From positions 1 through 64,000 of the forward strand of contig CABIYQ010000010.1 of assembly GCA_902362965.1 (NCBI GenBank): a stretch of 64,000 bases of DNA, in the 5' to 3' direction. The DNA is from Oscillospiraceae bacterium. GTDB taxonomy: Bacteria > Bacillota > Clostridia > Oscillospirales > Ruminococcaceae. A program made the translations under genes and the position numbers. The first letter of the stretch is position 1, and every line of letters begins with the position of its first letter. This document shows, in pieces, positions 15,734 through 24,951 of this stretch. Below the pieces are notes generated by a model that searched no databases, was not told the origin of the DNA, and saw nothing but the letters and a program-made list of their open reading frames with translations.

Positions 15734-17971
15734 CTACAATTTTAATTGATTATACTCCATGAGATCCTTTCCTCCCATACCAGCAGCCGGAATATTTTTA
15801 ACACGATATTTTTTTAACGCCTCAAGCATTTTTTCATCAGCAATTTGAACTTGCTCCAAAACATAATTACCTTTTAAGGTCATTGTCTGTACTCCTATTG
15901 TATCTCTTGTAGACTTTGGATTTAACAATGAAGTATTAAAAATAATAACTTTACCGTTAGAGGATCTCAGCATAATATCAATATCTTCACTTATATAAAG
16001 CATTCCACAAAGTTTCGATTTACCGGAATAAGCATTTGCAAGTTTTTTTCTGTTGGTTTTGGTTTCATAAGCTTTTAATGGTACTTTCGCAGCTTTTCCG
16101 TTTTCAAAAAAGAAAAGCATATATCCTTCATAATCAATAGTATCAGCCATATAAAGAAGCTCTTCTCCCTCGTCAAAACCAAGCTTAGCCGGAACATAAT
16201 CACCAAGTACGCTTGCCTTGGTATCGTCAAATGCAGAAGCCCTTGATTTATAAACCTGACATTTATCAGTAAAGAACAGAAGTTCAGTAAGATTGGTAGC
16301 CTCTTTGTGAATTATTATACTATCTCCTTCTTTAAGCTTCTGTTCACTGCTCATGCGAAGGGACTGGGGAGTAATTTTCTTAAAATATCCGCTGCCTGAC
16401 AGAAACAGATTCACAGGATAGTCAGGTATTTCTTCTACAATATCAACATCTTCAATATCATTTTTATAGAAAAACATTGTATTTCTCGGCTTACTGTATT
16501 TTTTGATTACTTCCTTAAGCTCAGAAACTATAATGCTTCTTATCTTATTTTTGCTGGAAAGTATATCTTCCATTTCTGAAATTTCTTTTTCCAAAGACTC
16601 AATTTCATTCAATCTATTGAGAATATACTCACGGTTTAAATGTCTCAGTTTTATTTCAGCAACATATTCCGCCTGAATCTCATCTATACCGAACCCCACC
16701 ATAAGATTTGACACAACTTCATTTTCTTCTTCCGTTTCTCTTACAATTTTAATAGCCTTGTCAATATCAAGAAGAATTTTTCCAAGTCCTTTTAATAAAT
16801 GAAGCTTATCTTTCTTTTTGTTCAAATCAAAGTAAACACGGCGTTTTACGCACTCTTCCCTGAACGCTATCCACTCTTCAAGTATTTCACGGACTCCCAT
16901 AACTTTCGGAGTTCCGCCGATAAGTATATTAAAATTACACGCAAAATTATCCTGTAATGGAGTAAGCTTGAAAAGCTTGTTCATAAGTTTTTCAGGATCA
17001 GTACCTCTTTTCAGATCAATTGCAATTTTCAGACCGCTTAAATCAGTTTCATCACGAATATAGGAAATTTCACGTATTTTTCCAGCCTTTATCAGTTCTA
17101 TTATCTTTTCAATAATAGCTTCAATAGTAGTACTATAAGGAATCTGCGTTATTTCAATACAATTTGCAGACTTATCATAATTATACTTAGAACGCAGTTT
17201 TACCGAACCTCTACCGGTAGCATAGATTTTTTTCATTTCATCTTCATCGTAAAGCATAAACCCGCCGCCGGGAAAATCAGGGCCTTTCAATGTACTGATA
17301 ATATCATGTTCCGGATTTTTTATCAGTGCTATACAAGTCTCACACACTTCAGCCAAATTAAACGGACAAACACTGCTTGCCATAGATACTGCAATACCCA
17401 TATTAGAGTTTACCAGCACTGTCGGAAAAGAAGCCGGAAGAAGCGTTGGTTCGGTTGTTGAATTATCATAGTTAGGTACGAAATCCACCGTATTTTTATC
17501 AATGTCCCTGAAAAGCTCGTTACATATAGGATCAAGCTTTACTTCCGTATATCTTGACGCTGCATACGCCATATCTCTGGAATACGCCTTACCGAAATTT
17601 CCTTTTGAATCCACAAACGGATGCAGCAGCGTTTCATTACCTCTTGACATACGTACCATTGTTTCGTATATAGCACCGTCTCCGTGAGGATTGAGTTTCA
17701 TTGTCTCTCCTACCACGTTTGCAGATTTAGTACGCTTTCCGGTTAACAATCCCTGCTTGTACATTGTATACAAAAGCTTTCTGTGAGACGGTTTAAAACC
17801 GTCGATTTCCGGCAGTGCTCTTGAAACTATAACACTCATGGCATAGGGCATATAATTCTTTTCAAGAGTATCAGTAATTTTTTCATCTATTACAACACCG
17901 GCATTTTCAATAAAAGCGTCCGGTGTATTTTTCCTTTTAGGTGTTTTTTCTTTATCGGACTTTCTTGCCAT
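15734..17971 (-). CDS. Divergent type IIA topoisomerase subunit A (ParC/GyrA-like)
   Basis: DNA-cleaving subunit of an ATP-dependent type II topoisomerase, 745 residues. Catalytic Tyr141 lies in SRYTEVKL. The quinolone-pocket stretch reads LNPHGDGAIYETMVRM, so the usual Ser is Gly99 and the usual His of HPHGD is Asn94. The C-terminus is short and lacks a recognisable GyrA box (QRRGGKG type), so true gyrase activity is unlikely. It follows its ParE-like partner by 51 bases, with AAGGAG 12 bases before the ATG. Such second, diverged topoisomerase pairs are known in Clostridia beside gyrase and topo IV; the specific role is unsettled. Confidence 0.88.
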   Translation of the reverse strand: MARKSDKEKTPKRKNTPDAFIENAGVVIDEKITDTLEKNYMPYAMSVIVSRALPEIDGFKPSHRKLLYTMYKQGLLTGKRTKSANVVGETMKLNPHGDGAIYETMVRMSRGNETLLHPFVDSKGNFGKAYSRDMAYAASRYTEVKLDPICNELFRDIDKNTVDFVPNYDNSTTEPTLLPASFPTVLVNSNMGIAVSMASSVCPFNLAEVCETCIALIKNPEHDIISTLKGPDFPGGGFMLYDEDEMKKIYATGRGSVKLRSKYNYDKSANCIEITQIPYSTTIEAIIEKIIELIKAGKIREISYIRDETDLSGLKIAIDLKRGTDPEKLMNKLFKLTPLQDNFACNFNILIGGTPKVMGVREILEEWIAFREECVKRRVYFDLNKKKDKLHLLKGLGKILLDIDKAIKIVRETEEENEVVSNLMVGFGIDEIQAEYVAEIKLRHLNREYILNRLNEIESLEKEISEMEDILSSKNKIRSIIVSELKEVIKKYSKPRNTMFFYKNDIEDVDIVEEIPDYPVNLFLSGSGYFKKITPQSLRMSSEQKLKEGDSIIIHKEATNLTELLFFTDKCQVYKSRASAFDDTKASVLGDYVPAKLGFDEGEELLYMADTIDYEGYMLFFFENGKAAKVPLKAYETKTNRKKLANAYSGKSKLCGMLYISEDIDIMLRSSNGKVIIFNTSLLNPKSTRDTIGVQTMTLKGNYVLEQVQIADEKMLEALKKYRVKNIPAAGMGGKDLMEYNQLKL

Positions 17972-18022
17972 TTATTTTTCACTCTCCTTGTTTTATCTGC
18001 TAAAAGATCCAGTAGACATTAA

Positions 18023-20005
18023 TTACGAAATATCTGCCATTTCCAGATAATCACTGCCAAATTCTGCAATATAGTCTTTTCTGCCCTGAAGATTATCTCC
18101 CAGAAGCATATCGAACATAGCGGTTGTTGCTTCTACATCAGCAGGAGAAACCTTAATAAGCCTTCTTGTTTCAGGATTCATTGTAGTTAACGACATCATT
18201 TCCGGTTCGTTTTCACCAAGACCTTTTGAACGCTGCAAGGTATATTTTTTATTTCCTATCATATTTAAAATATCGGATTTTTCTTTTTCATTGTATGCAA
18301 AATACGTTTTATCTTTCGTTGTTATTTCAAAAAGCGGTGATTCTGCAATATAAACATAACCTTTTTCAATCAAAGTAGGAGTAAGTCTGTAAAGCATTGT
18401 AAGAATCAGCGTTCTTATCTGAAATCCGTCAACGTCGGCATCGGTACATATGACAACTTTACTCCATCTGAAATTTTCAAGATTAAATGAAGAAATGTCT
18501 TTGTTAGCCTTTGAAGATACTTCAACACCACAGCCAAGTACTTTAATAAGATCAGTAATAATATCATTTTTAAAAATCTTTACATAATCAGCTTTAAGAC
18601 AGTTAAGTATTTTACCTCTTATAGGAATAACCGCTTGAAATTCTGCTTCTCTTGCAAGTTTTACAGCGCCCAGAGCCGAATCACCCTCCACTATATAAAG
18701 CTCTCGTCTGCTGACATCTTTCGTACGGCAATCCACAAACTTTTTGACCATATTGGATAAGTCAATAGTGCCTGCAAGCTTTTTCTTTAAATTCAGACGT
18801 GTTTTTTCAGCATTTTCACGACTTCTCTTGTTTACCATAACCTGTTCGGCAATTTTTAAAGCCTCGTCTGGATTTTCAATAAAGTAAATTTCAAGCTGAT
18901 GCTTTAAAAATTCCGTCATAGTTTCATAAATAAATTTATTAGTAATTGCTTTTTTAGTCTGATTTTCATATGAAGTCTGTGTTGAAAAAGACGAAGAAAC
19001 AAGTATCAAACAATCCTCAACATCGTCAAATGTAATTTTCTTTTCATTTTTCAAGTATTTGTTATTCTGTTTCAAATAGGCGTCTATCTGAGACACAAAA
19101 GCCTGCTTTACGGCACGCTCCGGAGAACCGCCATGCTCAAGAAAGCTAGAATTATGATAATACTCGATTTTTTTTATTTTATTTGAAAAAGTAAGAGCAA
19201 ATTCCATTTTTACTTTATATTCGCTCTTGTCTTCACGGTCACGTCCAACCCTGTCCGCACTCCAATTCTGAACAGAAGTTAAATTTTCTCCAGCGGCAAT
19301 TTCGTTAACATAATCCGTTATTCCGTTTTCATAGATAAACTCTTTTTCTTCAAAGCTTCCGTCTTCTTTTTGAAAACGATAAACAAAAAGAAGATTCGGA
19401 TTTACAACTGCCTGCCTTTTCAATACGTCCTGAAAATATTCGTCCCTGACATTTATATCTGTAAACACATCAAGATCCGGTTTCCATTTAGTTTTAGTGC
19501 CTGTCTGCTTTTTAGAAGTCTTTTCTTTTTTCAGTCCGCCGACATTTTCACCTTTCTCAAAATGAAGATTATACTTATAACCGTCTCTGATTATTTCAAC
19601 GTCCATAAATTCAGATGAAAACTGAGTAGCACAAAGTCCCAGACCGTTAAGTCCCAGAGAATACTCATACATATCTGAGCTGTCATCATACTTGCCTCCG
19701 GCATACAATTCGCAGTAAACAAGCTCCCAGTTAAAGCGTTCCTCTGATTTATTATAGTCAACAGGGCAGCCTCTGCCAAAATCCTCAACTTCTATTGTAT
19801 TATCATTATACTTTGTAACAACTATTTTATTTCCATAGCCGGAACGTGCCTCGTCAATAGAATTTGATATAACTTCAAAAACAGAATGTTCACAGCCATC
19901 CAGACCATCCGAACCAAAAATTACTCCCGGACGCTTTCTTACTTTATCAGGTCCTTTCAGCATAGTAATACTTTCGTTACCGTAATCCTGTTGTTTTTTT
20001 GCCAT
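18023..20005 (-). CDS. Divergent type IIA topoisomerase subunit B (ParE/GyrB-like)
   Basis: ATPase subunit of 660 residues, partner of the adjacent A subunit. Bergerat-fold motifs are EVISNSIDEA (Mg/ATP Asn and Asp), EDFGRGCPV and a variant lid SLGLNGLGLCATQFSS in place of GLHGVGAS. The Toprim part has YIVEGDSALG, IPIRGKILNCLKA and TDADVDGFQIR, all with metal acidic residues. The start is set at 20005 (MAKKQQDYG): AAGGAG lies 7 bases upstream. An in-frame ATG 25 codons earlier would overlap the promoter. The changed lid and pocket residues set it apart from housekeeping GyrB. Confidence 0.88.
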   Translation of the reverse strand: MAKKQQDYGNESITMLKGPDKVRKRPGVIFGSDGLDGCEHSVFEVISNSIDEARSGYGNKIVVTKYNDNTIEVEDFGRGCPVDYNKSEERFNWELVYCELYAGGKYDDSSDMYEYSLGLNGLGLCATQFSSEFMDVEIIRDGYKYNLHFEKGENVGGLKKEKTSKKQTGTKTKWKPDLDVFTDINVRDEYFQDVLKRQAVVNPNLLFVYRFQKEDGSFEEKEFIYENGITDYVNEIAAGENLTSVQNWSADRVGRDREDKSEYKVKMEFALTFSNKIKKIEYYHNSSFLEHGGSPERAVKQAFVSQIDAYLKQNNKYLKNEKKITFDDVEDCLILVSSSFSTQTSYENQTKKAITNKFIYETMTEFLKHQLEIYFIENPDEALKIAEQVMVNKRSRENAEKTRLNLKKKLAGTIDLSNMVKKFVDCRTKDVSRRELYIVEGDSALGAVKLAREAEFQAVIPIRGKILNCLKADYVKIFKNDIITDLIKVLGCGVEVSSKANKDISSFNLENFRWSKVVICTDADVDGFQIRTLILTMLYRLTPTLIEKGYVYIAESPLFEITTKDKTYFAYNEKEKSDILNMIGNKKYTLQRSKGLGENEPEMMSLTTMNPETRRLIKVSPADVEATTAMFDMLLGDNLQGRKDYIAEFGSDYLEMADIS

Positions 20006-20051
20006 ACTGACGCTCCTTCCTTTTTCTTTTAAATTTCTTTCAAACTCTTTT

Positions 20052-20080
20052 ATCATACCATAATCTGAAATTATTTGCAA
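20052..20080 (-). promoter_or_regulatory. Promoter of the topoisomerase pair
   Basis: Minus-strand TTGCAA (20075-20080) and TATGAT (20052-20057) with 17 bases between. It overlaps the N-terminal extension of the longest frame, which supports the start at 20005. Confidence 0.7.
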
Positions 20081-20114
20081 GTAATTTTAATTTATGTATT
20101 TTTCTCATTAATAA

Positions 20115-20150
20115 ATAAAAATAAAAAAGACAGGATTAATCCTGTCTTTT
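20115..20150 (-). terminator. Terminator of the AraC/GyrI-like gene
   Basis: A 26-base perfect palindrome (20125-20150, arms AAAAGACAGGATT) followed on the minus strand by a T-rich run. It sits directly after the stop at 20166. Confidence 0.9.
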
Positions 20151-20165
20151 ATAACTATTAAATTA

Positions 20166-21014
20166 TCAGATCTTTTCTACCGGAATCCAGATTTCACAAT
20201 AATTATCTGCCGGATTTTCACAAATAGGAGTATACATTTCAATGTTATAATTCCCCGCAAGCTTATATTCCTTACAGTTAGGAAGCCATTCATTCCAGAT
20301 TTTAGTGTTAACGGTCTGTAAGGCTTCCGGAAGTGGTCCTCTGCATGGAAATACCGCCCACATTCCCTCAGGGATTGTTCTTGTAGTATACCCATCAGGA
20401 ACTTCATTCTGAGGAATATAATTATCAGCAATAAGGTATTCAAAACCGTTTTTATCTCCATCATAACAAACGCCGAACATACCGCAAACTATTTTACTAT
20501 CATCGCTTTTCATATGTTCGTCCCAGAACTTTGGAATTTCCTCATAAGAATTACTGAAACTGAATTTTTTTACTTTACCCATAACTGTAAAAGCCGCTTT
20601 TGACACTATTGAGTACTCTAACATAGTACCGCCCTCCAATGTAAGTTTAATTCTTAAAGGTGCAAATGATTTGAGTTTTGCACCCTTTTCTTTTGCAGCC
20701 GAAGGAGAAATACCGTGAAACCTCGTAAAGGCTCTTGCAAAACTGTCAGGAGAATCGTATCCAAATTCCAAAGCAATGTCAATTATCCTTTCATCAGACA
20801 CTGAAAGTCTTTGTCCGGCAAGAGTAAGCCTTCGGTTTCGAATATATTCAGCTATGGTATAACCGCATAAAATACTGAAAATTCGCTGAAAATGAAATGC
20901 AGAAACATACGCCTTAGAAGCGATATCATTGATCTCAAGCCTATCAGTAATATTTTCTTCAATATATTCAATTGCATTTTGTATACCTTGACTCCATCCG
21001 TTCACAGCTTTCAT
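20166..21014 (-). CDS. AraC-family regulator with GyrI-like effector domain
   Basis: Transcription factor of 282 residues. Residues 5-112 hold two AraC helix-turn-helix motifs (LEINDIASKAYVSAFHFQRIF, then IIDIALEFGYDSPDSFARAF). Residues 130-282 form a GyrI/SOUL-like ligand-binding domain with the typical YTTRTIPEGMWAVF and AGNYNIEMYTP segments. Proteins of this layout (Rob/BmrR-like effector part) sense amphipathic drugs or metabolites and activate efflux or stress genes. No transporter gene is adjacent, so its target is unknown. It has a -10 (TATAAT) upstream near 21040 and a strong terminator. Confidence 0.88.
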   Translation of the reverse strand: MKAVNGWSQGIQNAIEYIEENITDRLEINDIASKAYVSAFHFQRIFSILCGYTIAEYIRNRRLTLAGQRLSVSDERIIDIALEFGYDSPDSFARAFTRFHGISPSAAKEKGAKLKSFAPLRIKLTLEGGTMLEYSIVSKAAFTVMGKVKKFSFSNSYEEIPKFWDEHMKSDDSKIVCGMFGVCYDGDKNGFEYLIADNYIPQNEVPDGYTTRTIPEGMWAVFPCRGPLPEALQTVNTKIWNEWLPNCKEYKLAGNYNIEMYTPICENPADNYCEIWIPVEKI

Positions 21015-21095
21015 CTCCCTACCCTGACTGTATTTACATTATAGCATAACATTCTTTTATTTTCCCGACTTTTTTTGCTTTGCAATGCAGTTTAC

Positions 21096-21125
21096 TAAAA
21101 ACTGACCGGCTTTCAAAGCCGGTCA
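21096..21125 (-). terminator. Terminator of the zinc-ribbon membrane protein gene
   Basis: TGACCGGCTTT (21103-21113) pairs with AAAGCCGGTCA (21115-21125). On the minus strand it is followed by GTTTTTAG. Confidence 0.85.
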
Positions 21126-21131
21126 CAGATA

Positions 21132-22259
21132 TTATTTCAATTTTAAACCACATTGACTGCAAAAAGATGAACCGGTTTTATTCTTATGTCCGCACTGAGG
21201 ACATAAACCGTCGGCAGAATCTGAATTTTCAGTAAAAGCTTTATTTTCCTGAACATTTTCTGTTATAGGAGCATTTTGAGAAACAGCTGCGTAAACAGGC
21301 TGTTCTTCAGCAGAATTTTCAGCTGCATCTGACGGAATTTCAACTATGTTTTTCTTTTTAATATTCATAGGTATTGATATCAGAAGCAAAACAATTCCTA
21401 CAGCAAGAATAATACCGGAGGATATTGTAAACGACCACTTTATATCAGAAGTTATAGCATTCACAATACTGTTTTCTTCAAAAAATAAAAATGAAAATGT
21501 TGAAGCAAATATAATAAATGACGGTATTATAAGAACAATACTGTATTTTCTCAGCGCTTTTCCGATCCTTCTTGAATTTAATTTATAAATAACAATCCAT
21601 TGTATTAAAATTACAGCCATTAGCACTGCAAGAAAAATAACATTTGCTAATGAGAAGAATGTATGTATAAGTCCGCTGCTAAACCAACCGGTCAGATAAT
21701 TGTCGGAAAAATCTTTAAAATCATCCAATACGCTTAAATCGTTTCTGAGCTGTTGCTTATCAGGTTCAAGAAATTGCAATCCCGCTTCATTGAAAAGTAA
21801 ATCACTGTTTTCATCAATAAGATTTACAATATCATCTGAAGTGATATAAACCATTTCTCCTTTGTCCATACAAAAATCCTGATAACCTTCAAGTTTTTCA
21901 ATAATAAAATCTTTAATAAACGGATCATTTAAAACATTATCTACATTCTGTACTGATATTCTGTCATCATCAATATAATTATTATAAATATATTCATCAA
22001 GCTGCACTGTCTTTCCGGATTCATCCTGAACCTCAAGACTGCATAAATCAACATCTTTAATTGTATCGACAAGAATATTATTATTCACAATATTTCTAAA
22101 TGACATAGTTAAAACAATAGAAATAATAGAAATAACCAATAAAATTGAACAAATAATTGAATTTATTAATACTCCGGCGCTATTTACTTTCGGCATTTTT
22201 TCTCCGCATTTACACACTTCTCCGGAGAAACATTTTTCACCGCAATTTTTACAGACCAT
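21132..22259 (-). CDS. Membrane protein with N- and C-terminal zinc ribbons
   Basis: Protein of 375 residues, no assigned function. An N-terminal zinc ribbon (CKNCGEKCFSGEVCKCGEK) precedes a first hydrophobic helix (about 30-52). An acidic extracytoplasmic region of about 130 residues follows, then three further helices (about 195-285), a Glu/Ala/Pro-rich linker and a C-terminal zinc ribbon (CPQCGHKNKTGSSFCSQCG). The start at 22259 (MVCKNCGEK) has GGAGG 9 bases upstream; a longer frame beginning MDLM would start directly on that site. The ribbon-membrane-ribbon layout is common in Firmicutes and may mediate protein contacts. Confidence 0.7.
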   Translation of the reverse strand: MVCKNCGEKCFSGEVCKCGEKMPKVNSAGVLINSIICSILLVISIISIVLTMSFRNIVNNNILVDTIKDVDLCSLEVQDESGKTVQLDEYIYNNYIDDDRISVQNVDNVLNDPFIKDFIIEKLEGYQDFCMDKGEMVYITSDDIVNLIDENSDLLFNEAGLQFLEPDKQQLRNDLSVLDDFKDFSDNYLTGWFSSGLIHTFFSLANVIFLAVLMAVILIQWIVIYKLNSRRIGKALRKYSIVLIIPSFIIFASTFSFLFFEENSIVNAITSDIKWSFTISSGIILAVGIVLLLISIPMNIKKKNIVEIPSDAAENSAEEQPVYAAVSQNAPITENVQENKAFTENSDSADGLCPQCGHKNKTGSSFCSQCGLKLK

Positions 22260-22396
22260 TAAATCCATCCTCCAATCATATATTATTTTAATTATATCAT
22301 TAAGAATTATAAATGTCAATAAAAATCAGATTGCATTGTAAATTCTTCTGTGTTTCTATTGCCTTATCAGTCATAGCTTTAAGTTGGTGTTAAAAT

Positions 22397-22501
22397 TTAT
22401 TGTATCCTCGCATAACGGCCTGCAATTCCGTGATAACTTTCTAGCTATTCTTATACAGCTGCTATTCGTTCTTTATTTGTTACTTTGCTTTTTCTGGACA
22501 T
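22397..22501 (-). pseudogene. Decayed IS3-type transposase OrfA fragment
   Basis: From the ATG at 22501 the frame reads MSRKSKVTNKERIAAV, then two in-frame stops two codons apart, and resumes as LESYHGIAGRYARIQ before a third stop. This is the start of an IS3/IS150-group OrfA helix-turn-helix (consensus-like ERIAAV-EYLE...SYHGIAGRYG), with point stops and the rest lost. No OrfB follows. Confidence 0.6.
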
Positions 22502-22504
22502 AGA

Positions 22505-22553
22505 ATAATCCCCTTAGTGTATTCTTTCCGTGTGTCTACTCTAAGGGGATTAT
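22505..22553. repeat. 13-bp inverted repeat by the transposase relic
   Basis: ATAATCCCCTTAG (22505-22517) is repeated inverted at 22541-22553 with a 23-base loop. It lies directly before the relic's ATG and probably belonged to the insertion sequence, either as an end or as a translation-blocking hairpin. Confidence 0.65.
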
Positions 22554-22718
22554 ATCATAGCGAAAGTATCAATTTCTATAGATACTTTCATTGTTATTGC
22601 AAATGCTTTTTCCATTTCCTGCATTTATTGATTATTCCAATAACACATTTCAATCAGCTTTTGCTTATCTGCTGACAGTTCTTTCAAAACGCTAAGCATT
22701 TCATGATATCGTTACCTG
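22554..22718. other. Non-coding remnant region
   Basis: Holds a 9-bp hairpin (GAAAGTATC, 22562-22570 with 22581-22589). A short minus-strand frame at 22625-22699 reads MLSVLKELSADKQKLIEMCYW before stopping. The latter looks like a scrap of a former gene, but I cannot name it. No intact gene is present. Confidence 0.4.
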
Positions 22719-22750
22719 AAAAGCGTAATAAACTTTTACTGTATTACCGC
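22719..22750 (-). terminator. Terminator of the efp-CD1247 unit
   Basis: On the minus strand GCGGTAATA pairs with TATTACGC (one bulged G), followed by TTTTC. It lies just after the stop at 22763. Confidence 0.6.
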
Positions 22751-22762
22751 AGGTTTTTCTTT

Positions 22763-23209
22763 TTATTCTTCGTTACTGTCATCTGAAAGGTCAGATACTT
22801 CAGTATCGTCAAAATAATCAAATTCGAGATTCAGACCGCATTCAGGACAGTCAATTGAACCTTCTTCAATCATACTTTCATCAAGAATAACTGTTTCACC
22901 GCAATTAGGACAGCATACTTCATAAAGCTCGTCGCTGTCGAAATCAAAATCATCGTAATCATCTTCATTGCAGCAATCACAATCATCTGTGTCGTAAAAA
23001 TCCTCTTCCATTTCTCCCAAATCAGAATCAAGGATATCGCAAAGCTCTGTAAGCTCGTCAACCTGGGTCTGAAGATCGTCAACGCACATTACCATTTCAT
23101 GCATAACCTCAGTCATCTGCACTAACAGCTTGCCTTCCTTAGTAGAAGTATCAATATCCAGCCCGTCAAGCATTCCCTGTAAATATGACATTTTTTCAGT
23201 AAGCTTCAT
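22763..23209 (-). CDS. CD1247-type N-terminal domain protein with zinc ribbon
   Basis: Protein of 148 residues. The N-terminal helix pair (MKLTEKMSYLQGMLDGLDID...) is the CD1247 N-terminal domain of clostridial proteins. A very acidic central stretch (about 75-105, Asp/Glu with CDCC) leads to a C-terminal zinc ribbon (CPNCGETV...CPECG). Function is unknown. It follows efp by 33 bases, and that order is conserved in Clostridia, which suggests a translation-linked role. A ribosome binding site (AGGAGG) precedes the ATG. Confidence 0.8.
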   Translation of the reverse strand: MKLTEKMSYLQGMLDGLDIDTSTKEGKLLVQMTEVMHEMVMCVDDLQTQVDELTELCDILDSDLGEMEEDFYDTDDCDCCNEDDYDDFDFDSDELYEVCCPNCGETVILDESMIEEGSIDCPECGLNLEFDYFDDTEVSDLSDDSNEE

Positions 23210-23242
23210 GAGATAGCCCTCCTTTATGTTATTAAATAAATA

Positions 23243-23800
23243 TTAAGCTCTTTCCATGTATTCGCCTGTTCTTGTGTCAATACGAACTCTGTCGCCCTGA
23301 TTAATGAACAGAGGAACTCTGATTTCCGCACCGGTCTCAACTGTAGCCGGCTTTGTAGCGTTAGTTGCCGTATCGCCCTTTACGCCCGGTTCTGTGTCTG
23401 TAATTTCAAGTTCCACAAAAGTAGGAGGCTCAACAGCAAAAACATTACCCTTATATGAGCAGATCTTACAAATCATTTCCTCTTTTACAAACTTAAAATT
23501 ATCACCTAAAACATCTTCACCGATCGGAACCTGTTCATATGTTTCAGTATCCATAAAATAATAAAGCTGTCCGTCATTATAAGAATACTGCATGTCCTTT
23601 CTTTCGATGAAAGCAGTAGGATATTTATCTGTCGGGTTAAACGAACGTTCAACCACAGCGCCTGTGATAACATTCTTAAATTTAGTTCTTACAAAAGCAG
23701 CACCCTTACCCGGTTTAACGTGCTGAAATTCGATAACCTGAACAACGTTACCGTCAAGTTCAAATGTAACGCCGTTTCTGAAATCGCCTGCTGAAATCAT
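23243..23800 (-). CDS. efp: Elongation factor P
   Basis: Translation factor of 185 residues that binds between the P and E sites and rescues ribosomes stalled at polyproline. It has the three beta-barrel domains; the loop carrying the modified residue reads [10 protein letters not shown] with Lys32, the position modified in Bacillus EF-P. The domain III end ([29 protein letters not shown]) is canonical. GGAGG precedes the ATG. It has its own promoter between pepP and efp. Confidence 0.97.
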   Translation of the reverse strand: MISAGDFRNGVTFELDGNVVQVIEFQHVKPGKGAAFVRTKFKNVITGAVVERSFNPTDKYPTAFIERKDMQYSYNDGQLYYFMDTETYEQVPIGEDVLGDNFKFVKEEMICKICSYKGNVFAVEPPTFVELEITDTEPGVKGDTATNATKPATVETGAEIRVPLFINQGDRVRIDTRTGEYMERA

Positions 23801-23853
23801 AAAATACCTCCAAAATTAAAAACTTACTGGAATTTAATAATAAATTTGTTATT

Positions 23854-23882
23854 ATTATACTACAACTTTGACTTTTTTTCAA
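23854..23882 (-). promoter_or_regulatory. Promoter of efp
   Basis: Minus-strand TTGAAA (23877-23882), 17-base spacer, TATAAT (23854-23859). Confidence 0.8.
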
Positions 23883-23889
23883 TACCTTT

Positions 23890-24951
23890 TTATAAAATTA
23901 TCAATTTTTTAGGGCAATTTGTTAAATTTTGATGTGAATTTTCAGTCACAACAACGAAATCTTCAATTCTAACTCCAAATTCTCCGGGCAGATAAATACC
24001 CGGTTCAACAGTGACTACCATATTTTCTTTTAAAATTGTTTCGGATTTTGACGAAGCAGTCGGAAACTCATGTATTTCCATTCCGACTCCGTGACCCAGA
24101 GAATGTCCGAAGAAATCTCCATAACCCGATTCATCAATAATATCCCTAGCATAACCGTCCAGCTCACTGCCGGTTATACCGGATTTAACTTTTTTCAGAG
24201 CTTCCAGCTGTGCTTTAAGTACTATATCATAAATCTTTCCCATTTTCTCCGAAGGCTGTCCCACGCAGACTGTTCTTGTCATATCGCTGTGGTACCCATC
24301 ATAGACTGCACCGAAATCCATAAGTACAAAATCACCGTTTTTCACCTTATAATTTCCCGGTACTCCATGAGGCATAGACGTATTTGCTCCGGCAAGAGCA
24401 ATTGTCTCAAATGACAGTCCCTCGGCACCGTTTTCAAGCATGCAGCTGTCCAATTTCAGAGCAATTTCACGCTCTGTAACTCCCGGACTAATAAATCCAA
24501 GTATTTCATCGAATGCTTTTTCAGCAATTTCCTGTGCTTTGTGAATTTTTTCAATTTCCTCAGCAGATTTAATAGTCCTCATATCATAAATATTATTGCT
24601 GAGTTCATCGGATTTTATGAATTCAATATCCGGAAATTTTTTTTCAAGAAAACTCATTCTGCTAAGTGTCATATCCATTGATTCCACTGCAAGAGATTTT
24701 GCATTGTGTTTTTTCATAAGACTGTTGATCTGTTCCGTAAGGTTTTCTTGTTCCATTACAGTACAGTTTTTAACAGTATTTCTTGCTTTTTCAATATATC
24801 TAAAATCAATGATAAGATAAGCGCACTCTTTGAATATCAGTAACATGCCTGCCGACGATTTCATTCCGGTAAAATACCTTCTGTTAATGTCTGAAGTTAT
24901 CAGCGCACCGTCAGCATTTTCGGGGAGTACAATACGATTAATTCTATCCAT
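23890..24951 (-). CDS. M24 Xaa-Pro aminopeptidase
   Basis: Cytoplasmic metallopeptidase of 353 residues that removes N-terminal residues before proline. An N-terminal creatinase-type domain (1-120) is followed by the pita-bread catalytic domain. Metal ligands are visible in MDFGAVYDGYHSDMTRT (two Asp), HSLGHGVGMEIHE (His), VTVEPGIYLPG (Glu) and VRIEDFVVV (Glu). Its start overlaps the end of aroQ by 8 bases, so the two are coupled. The pairing with efp, the polyproline factor, recurs in many Firmicutes. Confidence 0.93.
   Translation of the reverse strand: MDRINRIVLPENADGALITSDINRRYFTGMKSSAGMLLIFKECAYLIIDFRYIEKARNTVKNCTVMEQENLTEQINSLMKKHNAKSLAVESMDMTLSRMSFLEKKFPDIEFIKSDELSNNIYDMRTIKSAEEIEKIHKAQEIAEKAFDEILGFISPGVTEREIALKLDSCMLENGAEGLSFETIALAGANTSMPHGVPGNYKVKNGDFVLMDFGAVYDGYHSDMTRTVCVGQPSEKMGKIYDIVLKAQLEALKKVKSGITGSELDGYARDIIDESGYGDFFGHSLGHGVGMEIHEFPTASSKSETILKENMVVTVEPGIYLPGEFGVRIEDFVVVTENSHQNLTNCPKKLIIL

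Noticed and set aside
22625-22699. 24-residue minus-strand frame reading MLSVLKELSADKQKLIEM
   Set aside because: Coding-like but too short, without a ribosome site or a family I can name; left as a possible scrap of a lost gene.
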